64,000 bases of DNA from Fluviicola sp. (GTDB taxonomy: Bacteria > Bacteroidota > Bacteroidia > Flavobacteriales_D > Crocinitomicaceae). The stretch is taken from the NCBI RefSeq assembly GCF_039596395.1, contig NZ_JBCNJT010000001.1, positions 903,315-967,314 of the forward strand, in the 5' to 3' direction. Under the pieces are notes generated by a model that was not told where the DNA came from, ran no database searches, and saw nothing but the letters and a program-made list of their open reading frames with translations. A program made the position numbers and the translations under genes. Shown here in pieces: positions 52,392 through 60,693 of the stretch; position 1 is the first letter of the stretch, and the number at the start of each line of letters is the position of its first letter.

Positions 52392-53277
52392 ATCCGTTTT
52401 TCACCACGCGTACCGTTTCCCTGAATGCTTTCGACTGGATAATGATGAGGTATAAGCCGCTGTTCAAGTCGTTCAGATCAATTACCTGACGGAATGTTCC
52501 CCGGGCAATCTTGCCGGAATGGATTTCGCGGATAAACTTCCCGCTTGCATCGTATAGTCGAATATCCATGCGTTCTTTTTCAGGAGCCTGGATTTCCAGC
52601 GTGGTGGTTTCTACCGCAGGATTCGGGAACGCAAGGGCCTTGAATTCGGTTGGATAAGGATCGCCGTTTTCGTCCAGTTCCACATTTGTTGTCGTTTCTT
52701 CCAGGAAAGTCCCGTAATAGACAGGACCGATCCCACCGACCATGATTTCCGGCTCGATTTCTACTTCGGGTTCAGGTGGTGGTGCCTGTACAAACGACAC
52801 TTCGTAAGCACCCATAATGTAATTTTCTTCTACCAAAATTTCCGGAGGTGGCGGAAGAGCAATGACAGAATCCGTAACCGGAGCAAGCTCCATTTTATCA
52901 GCCTGGTCAGAAGCGATATTGTAAGCAATTTGCTGCACAGATTCGATTCTTTGCTGGTCTCTTTCATCTTCGCAGCTGAATAATGTCAGGCCGAAAACGA
53001 TCAGTAAAGCCGCGATAAACAATTGTTGCGGATTGCGTTTCTTCTGAGAAATCCAGGCTTTGAATTCTGCATTCAACGCATCTTCCTGGCTGGTAGTCAT
53101 GCGGACGCAAACGGTCTGATTGCTTAATTCCAATAAGGTTGATTTGATTTCGTTTATGGATTTATTACTGAAATCGTGCACGTGTTTGGCACATTTCTGG
53201 CAGAAAGCCCCTTTTTCAGAAGGAGTCATTTTGGTCCAGTCTTCAGAACAAGGTGTTTGGATTCCGATCGTTTTCAT
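52390..53277 (-). CDS. Zinc-finger-like protein with internal membrane segment and T9SS-type tail
   Basis: This 295-residue protein begins with a likely zinc-binding module (Cys10, Cys26 and Cys29 in TPCSEDW and FCQKCAKHVHDFS) found at the N-terminus of several Bacteroidota proteins. A hydrophobic helix at 86-101 follows basic residues and ends in LTLFSC, which resembles a lipobox (Cys102). The rest is an acidic, Pro-rich linker and a C-terminal T9SS type A-like domain (ALAFPNPAVETTTLEIQ, ending RVVKNG). There is no N-terminal Sec signal. It may be a membrane-anchored protein with a cytoplasmic zinc module and an exported beta domain; the function is unknown. Confidence 0.75.
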   Translation of the reverse strand: MKTIGIQTPCSEDWTKMTPSEKGAFCQKCAKHVHDFSNKSINEIKSTLLELSNQTVCVRMTTSQEDALNAEFKAWISQKKRNPQQLFIAALLIVFGLTLFSCEDERDQQRIESVQQIAYNIASDQADKMELAPVTDSVIALPPPPEILVEENYIMGAYEVSFVQAPPPEPEVEIEPEIMVGGIGPVYYGTFLEETTTNVELDENGDPYPTEFKALAFPNPAVETTTLEIQAPEKERMDIRLYDASGKFIREIHSGKIARGTFRQVIDLNDLNSGLYLIIIQSKAFRETVRVVKNG

Positions 53278-53423
53278 AGCAGCTGCTTTTGGTTTCTAAT
53301 TTGTTGCAGGTAAGCAAGATGCAAGCTAAAAGGATTTTCCACACACATTCTTAAAAAGATTTAAAGGTTCGGATTTCATTGATTAAAATGTGGCGGAATA
53401 GAATTGAAACGAATCTAAAATGG

Positions 53424-53431
53424 TAACTTTG
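53424..53431 (+). promoter_or_regulatory. Promoter of the DUF4293 gene
   Basis: TTG at 53404-53406, a 17-base spacer and TAACTTTG match the Bacteroidota -33/-7 pattern closely. The start codon is 19 bases downstream. Confidence 0.65.
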
Positions 53432-53450
53432 AGAACAAATTACTGAAAAC

Positions 53451-53915
53451 ATGATCCAACGCATACAAACCGTTTACTTTTTATTGGCAGCTTTACTTGT
53501 TGCATCAACACTTTTCGGAACAGACCTGTTTGCTTATCACCAGGGAGATGATTTTCACGCAACAGCTTATACCTTGTTCCGCGGGGAAGAAGTGGTGAAG
53601 AAGGTTGATTTCTGGATGCTTTCTGCTGTACAGATCGTTTTCGCACTGATGATCATCTTTTCCTTCAAAATGCGTCACCGCCAGATTTTCCTTGGATGGA
53701 TCCTGTTAATCCTGAACATTTTCAGTTCTGCATGGATTGTATTAGGCGGAGTTGTAGAACCTTCACAGTGTACAACTTGTGGGGAAGTAGCAACTAATTT
53801 ATCATTCGGGATCACATTTTATGCCCATGCGCTTGCATTCGTCCTGGTATTCCTGGGAATCCGCGGTGTGAGAAAAGACAAGAAGACGATTGATTCTTTG
53901 AATCGATTGAGATAA
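53451..53915 (+). CDS. DUF4293 four-helix membrane protein
   Basis: This 154-residue protein starts MIQRIQTVYFLLAALLVAS, the hallmark N-terminus of DUF4293, and has four membrane helices (about 6-24, 57-75, 80-100 and 117-137). The family is nearly restricted to Bacteroidota and has no known function. A CTTCGE-type pair (TTCGEVA, preceded by SQC) lies between helices three and four. It has its own promoter and is followed by a GTAGGGG palindrome before the ABC-F gene. Confidence 0.85.
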   Translation: MIQRIQTVYFLLAALLVASTLFGTDLFAYHQGDDFHATAYTLFRGEEVVKKVDFWMLSAVQIVFALMIIFSFKMRHRQIFLGWILLILNIFSSAWIVLGGVVEPSQCTTCGEVATNLSFGITFYAHALAFVLVFLGIRGVRKDKKTIDSLNRLR

Positions 53916-53940
53916 TAAATCCAAACAAATTTAAAAATAG

Positions 53941-53974
53941 AACGTAGGGGGTGAAAAATTTTCGCCCCCACGTT
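53941..53974. repeat. GTAGGGG palindrome, copy B
   Basis: AACGTAGGGGGTGAA and TTCGCCCCCACGTT pair with one bulged A and one G-U wobble. It lies between the DUF4293 and ABC-F genes and could be a terminator for the first. Confidence 0.75.
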
Positions 53975-53997
53975 CAAAAAAACAACAAGCAATTATC

Positions 53998-55872
53998 ATG
54001 AATTTTCTTTCCGTTGAAAACCTGACGAAATCCTTCGGGGATCGCATCATCTTCTCAGATATTACCTTTGGAATCGATCAGGGAGACAAAGTTGCCATTG
54101 TGGCCAAAAACGGAAATGGTAAAACCACGTTGCTGCGTTGTTTGATGAACCTGGAGCAAATTGATTCCGGGCGTGTTGTTTACAGGAACGATTTGCGTGT
54201 TGCGTTTATGCAGCAAACAGAAAACCTGGATGAGAACCACACGATCCTGGAAGCCGTTTTTTCGCACGATATGCCGGAGTTGCAGATTGTGAAAAAGTAC
54301 AACCAGGCCCTTCGCGAAGGGAATGAAGAAGCCATTCATGCCTGTTACGAAGAATTGACGGAGTTGAATGCCTGGGACATGGAAGTGAAAGTGAACCAGA
54401 TCCTTTCCGTGTTGAAATTGAACGATACGAGTTTGTTGGTCGGAAGTCTTTCCGGTGGACAGAAAAAACGCGTGGCGCTGGCGCAGGTATTAGTTGCGGA
54501 AGCCGATTTTTTAATCCTGGATGAGCCTACGAATCACCTGGATTTGGATATGATCGAATGGCTGGAAGAATACCTGTCCAAATCGAAATCCACGATCCTG
54601 ATGGTGACTCACGACCGCTATTTCCTGGAAGTAGTTTGTGATACGATCTACGAATTGGAAGACAAAACGATCTACAAATACAAGGGAAATTTCTCTTACT
54701 ATTTGGAGAAAAAAGCAGAACGCCAGGAGCAATTGCAATCGACTATCGATAAAGCAAGAAATACCTTTAAGAAAGAATTGGATTGGATCCGAAGACAACC
54801 CAAAGCTCGTGGAACGAAGCAAAAAGCCCGGATCGAGAACTTCCAGGATGTTAAGAAAGTAGCCAGTCAGCGCATTGATGAAGATGAGATCGACATTCCG
54901 GTGAAAATGGAACGTTTGGGTTCGAAAATTCTTGAATTGCATAAAATCGGGAAAGCTTATGGCGATAAGGTAATCCTGGAGAATTTCTCTTACAACTTCC
55001 AGCGCAAGGAGCGTTTGGGAATTGTTGGAAACAACGGAACAGGTAAATCCACCTTCCTGAACATGATCCAGGGAAGGGAAGAGGTTGATAAAGGAAAGGT
55101 GGTAACGGGCGAAACGGTTGTTTTCGGTTACTACAGCCAGGAACTGATCAAAGTAGACGAAGACAAGAAAGTGATCGATGTGATTCGCGACATTGCTGAG
55201 TTCATTCCTTTGGAAAAAGGCCGCCAGCTTTCTGCTGCGCAATTCCTGGAAAAATTCCTGTTTCCGCGCAGTATGCATTACAACTTCGTACACAAATTGA
55301 GCGGAGGTGAAAAGCGCCGGTTGAAACTGATGACCGTTTTGATGGCCAACCCGAATTTCCTGATCCTGGATGAGCCTACGAATGATCTGGACATCTTCGT
55401 AATGAGCGTTCTGGAAGACTATTTGAGAACGTTTGAAGGATGTTTGATCGTGGTTTCGCACGACCGTTATTTCATGGATAAAATGGTGGATCACCTCTTC
55501 GTTTTTGAAGGTCAGGGTGCGATCAAAGATATCATCGGAAATTACACCGAATACCGGAAACAAACCGCAGCCGATTATAAAAAGGAAAAGCAGGTGGATG
55601 ACAAACCGGTTGAAGTAGTGAAAGTAAAGCAAATCTCGGAAGAAGCTCCCAAAGAAAAACGCAAGTTGTCTTTCAAGGAAAAAAGCGAGTTCGATCAAAT
55701 CGAAAAAGACCTGGAACGCCTGGAAGAAGAAAAGGTCAAATGGACCAATGTACTTTCGGATTCTTCTGCTACAACCCAGCAATTGATGGAAGCCGGAGAG
55801 AAATTAAATGCGATTGTTTCCGAGATCGATCAGAAAACAGAGCGCTGGATTGAACTTTCGGAGTTTGCGTAA
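53998..55872 (+). CDS. ABC-F family ATPase (Uup/EttA-like)
   Basis: The 624-residue protein has two ABC ATPase domains and no membrane region. Domain 1: Walker A AKNGNGKTTLLR, signature LSGGQKKRVALAQVL, Walker B LILDEPTNHLDLDM. The PtIM-type linker (about 230-310) is rich in Lys and Glu. Domain 2: Walker A GNNGTGKSTFLNM, signature LSGGEKRRLKLMTVL, Walker B LILDEPTNDLD. A C-terminal coiled coil (about 560-620) resembles the DNA- or RNA-binding tail of Uup. ABC-F proteins act on ribosomes to resolve stalls or confer antibiotic protection; the Uup-like tail favours a housekeeping role. The exact subclass is not certain. Confidence 0.92.
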   Translation: MNFLSVENLTKSFGDRIIFSDITFGIDQGDKVAIVAKNGNGKTTLLRCLMNLEQIDSGRVVYRNDLRVAFMQQTENLDENHTILEAVFSHDMPELQIVKKYNQALREGNEEAIHACYEELTELNAWDMEVKVNQILSVLKLNDTSLLVGSLSGGQKKRVALAQVLVAEADFLILDEPTNHLDLDMIEWLEEYLSKSKSTILMVTHDRYFLEVVCDTIYELEDKTIYKYKGNFSYYLEKKAERQEQLQSTIDKARNTFKKELDWIRRQPKARGTKQKARIENFQDVKKVASQRIDEDEIDIPVKMERLGSKILELHKIGKAYGDKVILENFSYNFQRKERLGIVGNNGTGKSTFLNMIQGREEVDKGKVVTGETVVFGYYSQELIKVDEDKKVIDVIRDIAEFIPLEKGRQLSAAQFLEKFLFPRSMHYNFVHKLSGGEKRRLKLMTVLMANPNFLILDEPTNDLDIFVMSVLEDYLRTFEGCLIVVSHDRYFMDKMVDHLFVFEGQGAIKDIIGNYTEYRKQTAADYKKEKQVDDKPVEVVKVKQISEEAPKEKRKLSFKEKSEFDQIEKDLERLEEEKVKWTNVLSDSSATTQQLMEAGEKLNAIVSEIDQKTERWIELSEFA

Positions 55873-55904
55873 AGAAACTCACCAAGCATTTTTAAGTATA
55901 TCCA

Positions 55905-55942
55905 ACAAAGTAGGCGCGCGATTAATCGTGCGCCTACTTTGT
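55905..55942. repeat. GTAGGCGC palindrome, copy C
   Basis: ACAAAGTAGGCGCGCGATT and AATCGTGCGCCTACTTTGT pair over 19 bp with one mismatch and no loop. It lies 32 bases after the ABC-F stop and just upstream of the receptor promoter, so it could act as the terminator. Confidence 0.8.
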
Positions 55943-55969
55943 TATTATTTAGATTGTTTTTAAAATAAA

Positions 55970-55987
55970 TTTTAGACAAGACTAAAA
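55970..55987. promoter_or_regulatory. Candidate metal-regulator operator before the TonB receptor
   Basis: TTTTAG and CTAAAA are separated by ACAAGA. The shape TTTAGN6CTAAA resembles DtxR/MntR-type boxes. It overlaps the expected -33 region of the TATATTTG promoter. The regulator is not in the window, and the identity is inferred. Confidence 0.4.
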
Positions 55988-55994
55988 ATAGTTT

Positions 55995-56002
55995 TATATT
56001 TG
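55995..56002 (+). promoter_or_regulatory. -7 promoter box for the TonB receptor
   Basis: TATATTTG is an exact TAnnTTTG match. Because it covers 56000, the reading frame cannot sensibly start with the TTG there; GTG at 56018 is preferred. Confidence 0.6.
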
Positions 56003-56017
56003 TGCAAAATAATTTTT

Positions 56018-58099
56018 GTGCGGTATATAGTTTTATCTGTTTTCTTAAGTGTTGCTTCTCTGTCAATGAGTCAAAATCCCGTTGTTGATTCACTAAGAAC
56101 GCTTCCGGATTCGCTCAAAGAGATTGAAGAAGTAACAGTTACCGGAAGCCGCATCGAACAATCCCAAAAAAACAGTGTTGTTTCTGTTTCGACTTTAGAC
56201 CAGAAATTATTCCGGGCCATTTCTGCTTCATCTATTTCCGATGCCCTGAAGTTTTCTCCCGGAATTCGTATGGAAACCAATTGTCAGACCTGCAATTACA
56301 CACAGGTTCGGATGAATGGCCTGGGAGGTTCTTATTCCCAGATACTGATTAACGGAAGGCCTCTGTTTTCATCCCTGATGGGACTTTACGGGTTGGAACA
56401 GATTCCCACGAACATCGTGGACCGCATTGAGGTAGTGAATGGTGGCGGATCCGTGCTCTATGGTTCAAATGCCATTGCCGGAACAATCAATATCATTACC
56501 AAACACCCCGAATATAATTTCATCGAAGTGTCGGATAAATTTTCACTTACTCCGAAAGGACCGGTAGAACAGGCGGTGCAGTTGAACGGTGCGTTTGTCT
56601 CCAAATCCAAAAAGAGCGGGTTTTTATTTTCGGGAATGAACAAAATCCGCGACGGATACGACCGCAACGGAGATGGTTTTACCGAAATTCCGAGAGTGAA
56701 TAACTCTCTGTTGGGAATCAATGGGTTTCAGAACCTGGGCAAGTCCATTGAATTGCATGCCGATTTTTGGATCCTGCACGAACAGCGGCAGGGTGGACAA
56801 TTGTGGAACGGAGATCCGCAGCAGGCAGATCAAAGCGAGTTCCGGAACCAGATAACCAGCATCGGTCAGTTTTCCGGGGTGTGGAAATCGAGGAATAAGA
56901 AATGGAATGTACAGGCGTATACCGGCTACCAAAAAACGAACCGGCATCATTACACAGGTGTCGATCATGCGGAAGCTTGGGGAAAAACGGATAATGTGAC
57001 TTTGCAGTCGGGAGTTCAGTTCAGTTTTCTGCAACGTTTCGGGGAAAAGAGCAAATCCACGCTGATCGGTGGAGCAGAACACTATTACGATGCTATCCGG
57101 GATGAAATCCGGGGATATGACTATTACATCGACCAAAACATTACGCAATTCGCCGGATTTTTACAGGAACAACTGGATTTGGGACAGAAGTGGTCGTTTG
57201 TTGCCGGTGTGCGTACAACCAGCCATTCGAAGGTCCGGAACCTGATCGTAACTCCGAGAGCTGCCGTTTTGTTCAAACCGAACGGACAATGGCAGTTCCG
57301 TTTGTCATACGGCAACGGATTTAAGGCCCCACAGGTTTTTGAAACCGATATGCACATTGCTTTTGCCAACGGCGGGATTTCCCAGATCCGTGTGGATAAG
57401 AACCTGAGAAGTGAACAGTCGCATGCTTATTCGGCGCAGGTCAATTGGAGCAGAAGAAGAAAACGGATGCTGTATTCCTCCGAATTCACGCTATTTCACA
57501 CGCAATTGCTCCATTCTTTCGTGCTGAACGAAATCCAGAGTGATGATCCGGATAAAACGTTGCTTCTAAGAACAAATGGCTCCAATGCGGAAGTAAGCGG
57601 TTTGAGTGAATCGGTGCGTTTGCGCTGGGATAAGTATGTGCAGATCGATTTAAATGTGACTTACCAGGAATCACGGTATACAGAAGCGCAGCAATGGTCG
57701 CTGGAAGTAGAACCGATCAAAGGATTTCTGCGCACACCGAATGTTTACGGTTCTTCCACCATTTCGATCTTCCCGGAAGGAAGCTGGTCCGGATCAATCA
57801 GCTGTGTGTACACCGGAAGCATGCTGGTGCCGCATTTTGGCGGAGCTCCGGAACTGGATTACGATGTTATCCTGAAAACGAAGTCTTTTTGGGATGTCGG
57901 AATCCGGGCAGAGCGTGCCATTCACATTCATCGATTTGAGCAAACGGTTCGCATCGGGATCGGGATACAAAACCTGTTTGATAGTTATCAGAGCGACTTC
58001 GATACATCCAAGTACCGCGACAGCAATTTCATTTACGGGCCTCCGAAACCACGAACTGTTTTTGTGGATTTAAAGTGGGTAATCGGCGGGAAACATTGA
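56018..58099 (+). CDS. TonB-dependent outer-membrane receptor, probably metal or metal-chelate
   Basis: I chose the GTG at 56018 (MRYIVLSVFLSVASLSMSQ), giving 693 residues with a good signal peptide, because the TTG at 56000 lies in the promoter. The plug domain has EEVTVTGSRIEQSQ, the Cys pair METNCQTCNYTQVRMNGLGGSYSQILINGRPL, and IVDRIEVVNGGGSVLYGSNAIAGTINIIT. The barrel follows and ends with PRTVFVDLKWVIGGKH. The NCQTCN insertion marks a group of receptors I associate with metal uptake in Bacteroidota, and the dyad before its promoter fits metal-dependent control. No periplasmic or inner-membrane transporter gene adjoins it. Confidence 0.85.
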   Translation: MRYIVLSVFLSVASLSMSQNPVVDSLRTLPDSLKEIEEVTVTGSRIEQSQKNSVVSVSTLDQKLFRAISASSISDALKFSPGIRMETNCQTCNYTQVRMNGLGGSYSQILINGRPLFSSLMGLYGLEQIPTNIVDRIEVVNGGGSVLYGSNAIAGTINIITKHPEYNFIEVSDKFSLTPKGPVEQAVQLNGAFVSKSKKSGFLFSGMNKIRDGYDRNGDGFTEIPRVNNSLLGINGFQNLGKSIELHADFWILHEQRQGGQLWNGDPQQADQSEFRNQITSIGQFSGVWKSRNKKWNVQAYTGYQKTNRHHYTGVDHAEAWGKTDNVTLQSGVQFSFLQRFGEKSKSTLIGGAEHYYDAIRDEIRGYDYYIDQNITQFAGFLQEQLDLGQKWSFVAGVRTTSHSKVRNLIVTPRAAVLFKPNGQWQFRLSYGNGFKAPQVFETDMHIAFANGGISQIRVDKNLRSEQSHAYSAQVNWSRRRKRMLYSSEFTLFHTQLLHSFVLNEIQSDDPDKTLLLRTNGSNAEVSGLSESVRLRWDKYVQIDLNVTYQESRYTEAQQWSLEVEPIKGFLRTPNVYGSSTISIFPEGSWSGSISCVYTGSMLVPHFGGAPELDYDVILKTKSFWDVGIRAERAIHIHRFEQTVRIGIGIQNLFDSYQSDFDTSKYRDSNFIYGPPKPRTVFVDLKWVIGGKH

Positions 58100-58127
58100 A
58101 AATTGTATTTTTATAAAAAAACGGAAC

Positions 58128-58511
58128 ATGATTAATCCTTTATTTGAAGCTGCTATGGAAGGTGATATTGCAGGTGTTGAACAAGCAATTGCAGACGGAA
58201 TTTCACCAAATTCAACAGATGAATCGGGAAGAACCCCATTAATGGTTGCTGTTTATAAGAATCGGGCGATGCTTGCTGAAACTCTTATCCAACATGGTGC
58301 AAATGTAAATGCCAAAGACAAGGAAGGATATTCAGTCATTTATTATGCCGGAGCACATGGAAATTTCGAATCATTGATTTCATTGTATGAGAACGGTGCT
58401 TTTTTTGACAAGAACGATCCCTCATTTGTTGAAACGTTGGAGATTGCAAAAGAAAATGGTCATACACATGTTGTTGAACTGCTGATTGCTGCAGAAGCGA
58501 AAAATAAATAA
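58128..58511 (+). CDS. Ankyrin-repeat protein
   Basis: This 127-residue protein without signal peptide consists of about three and a half ankyrin repeats: NPLFEAAMEGDIAGVEQAIADG, SGRTPLMVAVYKNRAMLAETLIQHGANVN and EGYSVIYYAGAHGNFESLISLYENGA. It is a probable protein-binding module in the cytoplasm with no recognisable catalytic domain. It lies 28 bases after the TonB receptor gene. Ankyrin proteins near catalase or receptor genes have been linked to oxidative stress elsewhere, but nothing in the sequence supports that here. A 32-bp perfect palindrome follows its stop. Confidence 0.85.
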   Translation: MINPLFEAAMEGDIAGVEQAIADGISPNSTDESGRTPLMVAVYKNRAMLAETLIQHGANVNAKDKEGYSVIYYAGAHGNFESLISLYENGAFFDKNDPSFVETLEIAKENGHTHVVELLIAAEAKNK

Positions 58512-58531
58512 TTGGATAGGAATATGCAGGT

Positions 58532-58563
58532 ATGTAGGGACGCGATGCATCGCGTCCCTACAT
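58532..58563. repeat. Perfect 32-bp GTAGGGACGCGATG palindrome, copy D
   Basis: ATGTAGGGACGCGATG is followed directly by its exact reverse complement. It lies between the convergent ankyrin and phosphatase genes, and can fold as a 16-bp stem or as cruciform DNA. It is the best preserved member of the family. Confidence 0.85.
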
Positions 58564-58576
58564 GAGTTATTTTCAA

Positions 58577-60547
58577 TCAAATTCTTATTCCGATCACACA
58601 AACATCATCCACCTGTTCCAGCGCGCCTTTCCAATTTTCAAAAGTTGTTTCCAGGTGTTCTTTTTGTTCATCCATCGGACGGTCGTGAATAGCAAGAATC
58701 GATTCCTTGAACTGTTTGTATTTGAATTTCTTTCCGTGTTCACCTCCGAATTGATCGGCATAACCGTCGGTAAACAAATAGATCGTTGTTTTCGGTTCAA
58801 GAATCATCGAACGGGTATTGAAAGGCTTTTCATCTGCGTAAGTTCCGATAGGCTGCTTGTCGGGTTTCCATTCGATAATTTCGTTGCTTTGTGCAGGAAC
58901 AATCCATAAGGGATTATTCGCCCCGGACCACAGTAATTCCTTCGTTTTAACGTTTAAACATCCCAGACTGATATCCATTCCGTCCTTCACGTTTTCCACA
59001 CTTTTGTTGAAAGTGGAAATCACTAATTCGCGGGTTTTATCCAGGATTTTCCCGGGTTCAACCAGGTTGAATTCCAAAACGGAACGATTCAGTGCATTGC
59101 AGCAAATAACACTCACCATTGCTCCCGGAACACCGTGCCCGGTACAATCTGCGGCTGCAAAGAACAAATAATCTTCAGAAACTGTCCCATTGCTGACCGT
59201 ATGAGTTTCCAGCCAGTAAAAATCTCCGGCAACGATGTCTTTCGGTTTGTAAAGAATAAAACTTTCCGGTAAAGTTTGGTGCCAGTAATCAACTGCCGGA
59301 AGAATGGCATCCTGCAAGCGTTTTGCATAGGTGATCGAATCGAGGATTTCCCGGTTTTTGTGTTCCAGCGCATCTTTTTGGTCTTCCACGACATTCTTTT
59401 GTTCCAAAATGATTTTATTGGCCCTGTTCTGCTGCTTCAATGACCGGAATAGCAGGAATCCAAGCCCGATGAAAACGATCATACTTCCTGCAAAAAAATA
59501 CTTTTGATTTTGCTCGCTTTTGATCTGTTTCTTTTGATTCTCAATTTGAATCTGTTTCTTTTCGGACTTGTATTTTTCGGTCAGTTCGGAAAGCTGATGT
59601 GCATTTTTCAGGGAAAAAATGGAATCCTTAATCCGGATATATGTTTTTAAGATGCCAAAAGCCGCCCGGTCATTTCCCATGGCATGATGCACGTTTGCCA
59701 GGTGCATGTGCGTAGCCATCACATTTGCGTTGTAAATGTTATTGGCGTTTTTAATACTGGCTTCAATGAGCGGAAGTGCTTTGGCATATTGCTTTTGTTC
59801 GTAGTAGGCCAGGCCCAGGTTGTCTGTCCAGGTAATCCCTTTCGAAGAAGAACCGACAATGGCAATGGCCTTTTCATAGTATTCGATCGCTTTCGGGTAG
59901 TTTTTCTGCTTCATGAAAATATTGGCATAATTGCCGTAAACATCCGGCTCAACGGTTCCCAGCCGGTTCATGATATCCATGGCTTTTTTGATGTAGACCG
60001 TTGCGGAATCCAATTGATTTTCAAACTCATAGCAGATGCTGATGTTTTCATAAATAATCAATTGTCCCTGCAGGAAATTGTTTTTGATAAATACCTTGTT
60101 GGAAGCATGGAATTTTTCGATCGCTTCTTTATTGCGTTTTTGGTCGCGGTAAAGGATTCCGATGTTGGCTTCGCTTTTTGCGACTCCCATTTCGTCGTGT
60201 GCTTTTTTGTAGTAGCGGATGGAAAGCTGGTAACATTCGATGGATTTAGAGATATTCCCCGCTTCGTCCATCAGGATTCCCAGGTTCTTGTATGCCAAAG
60301 CAATTCCGGGATTGTATTTGAGGCTTTTGGCAAGTTTCACATTCCCGAAAAGTAGTTTTTCCATTTGTTTGGGATGTGAATATTTGAAAGACCAGGAAAT
60401 CTCGTTTTGGAAAATGACTTTATTCGTATCATCTTTCATTTTTGAACAGACATTCAGGATGGAATCAAGTTGTTTTTCTGTTTGGGAGAAGGAAAATGTA
60501 CCGAGTAATGTAAAAAATACCGCAAGAGCAAATCTGCTTTGTTTCAT
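58577..60547 (-). CDS. TPR-SpoIIE protein phosphatase (PP2C-type)
   Basis: The 656-residue protein has a signal peptide (LAVFFTLLGTFSFSQTE), six or more tetratricopeptide repeats (about 40-310, for example PGIALAYKNLGILMDEAGNISKSIECYQLSIRYYKKA), a helix (about 348-368) crossing the membrane, a coiled coil (about 375-400), and a C-terminal SpoIIE domain. The phosphatase metal sites are DIVAGDFYWLE, FFAAADCTGHGVPGAMVSVI and LFTDGYADQFGGEHG. It should dephosphorylate Ser/Thr of an anti-sigma antagonist or similar partner, driven by a signal read by the periplasmic repeats. No anti-sigma or STAS gene is adjacent. Confidence 0.9.
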   Translation of the reverse strand: MKQSRFALAVFFTLLGTFSFSQTEKQLDSILNVCSKMKDDTNKVIFQNEISWSFKYSHPKQMEKLLFGNVKLAKSLKYNPGIALAYKNLGILMDEAGNISKSIECYQLSIRYYKKAHDEMGVAKSEANIGILYRDQKRNKEAIEKFHASNKVFIKNNFLQGQLIIYENISICYEFENQLDSATVYIKKAMDIMNRLGTVEPDVYGNYANIFMKQKNYPKAIEYYEKAIAIVGSSSKGITWTDNLGLAYYEQKQYAKALPLIEASIKNANNIYNANVMATHMHLANVHHAMGNDRAAFGILKTYIRIKDSIFSLKNAHQLSELTEKYKSEKKQIQIENQKKQIKSEQNQKYFFAGSMIVFIGLGFLLFRSLKQQNRANKIILEQKNVVEDQKDALEHKNREILDSITYAKRLQDAILPAVDYWHQTLPESFILYKPKDIVAGDFYWLETHTVSNGTVSEDYLFFAAADCTGHGVPGAMVSVICCNALNRSVLEFNLVEPGKILDKTRELVISTFNKSVENVKDGMDISLGCLNVKTKELLWSGANNPLWIVPAQSNEIIEWKPDKQPIGTYADEKPFNTRSMILEPKTTIYLFTDGYADQFGGEHGKKFKYKQFKESILAIHDRPMDEQKEHLETTFENWKGALEQVDDVCVIGIRI

Positions 60548-60693
60548 AAGTTTGTAGCGCTAAATAGTAATTCGAACTAAAAATACTAAAAAGGTCTTCA
60601 ATCCGTGGCGGCTGGTATGGATTTCTTTTTTTAACGGAAAGTTTCTCATCATTGCTGTAAATCTGTTGGATTTTATACTTTTAAAAGAAAAAC

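Noticed and set aside
54511-55782. A 423-codon open frame on the minus strand
   Set aside because: It is exactly antisense to the well-supported ABC-F ATPase gene and its translation has no domain; it is a by-product of codon usage.
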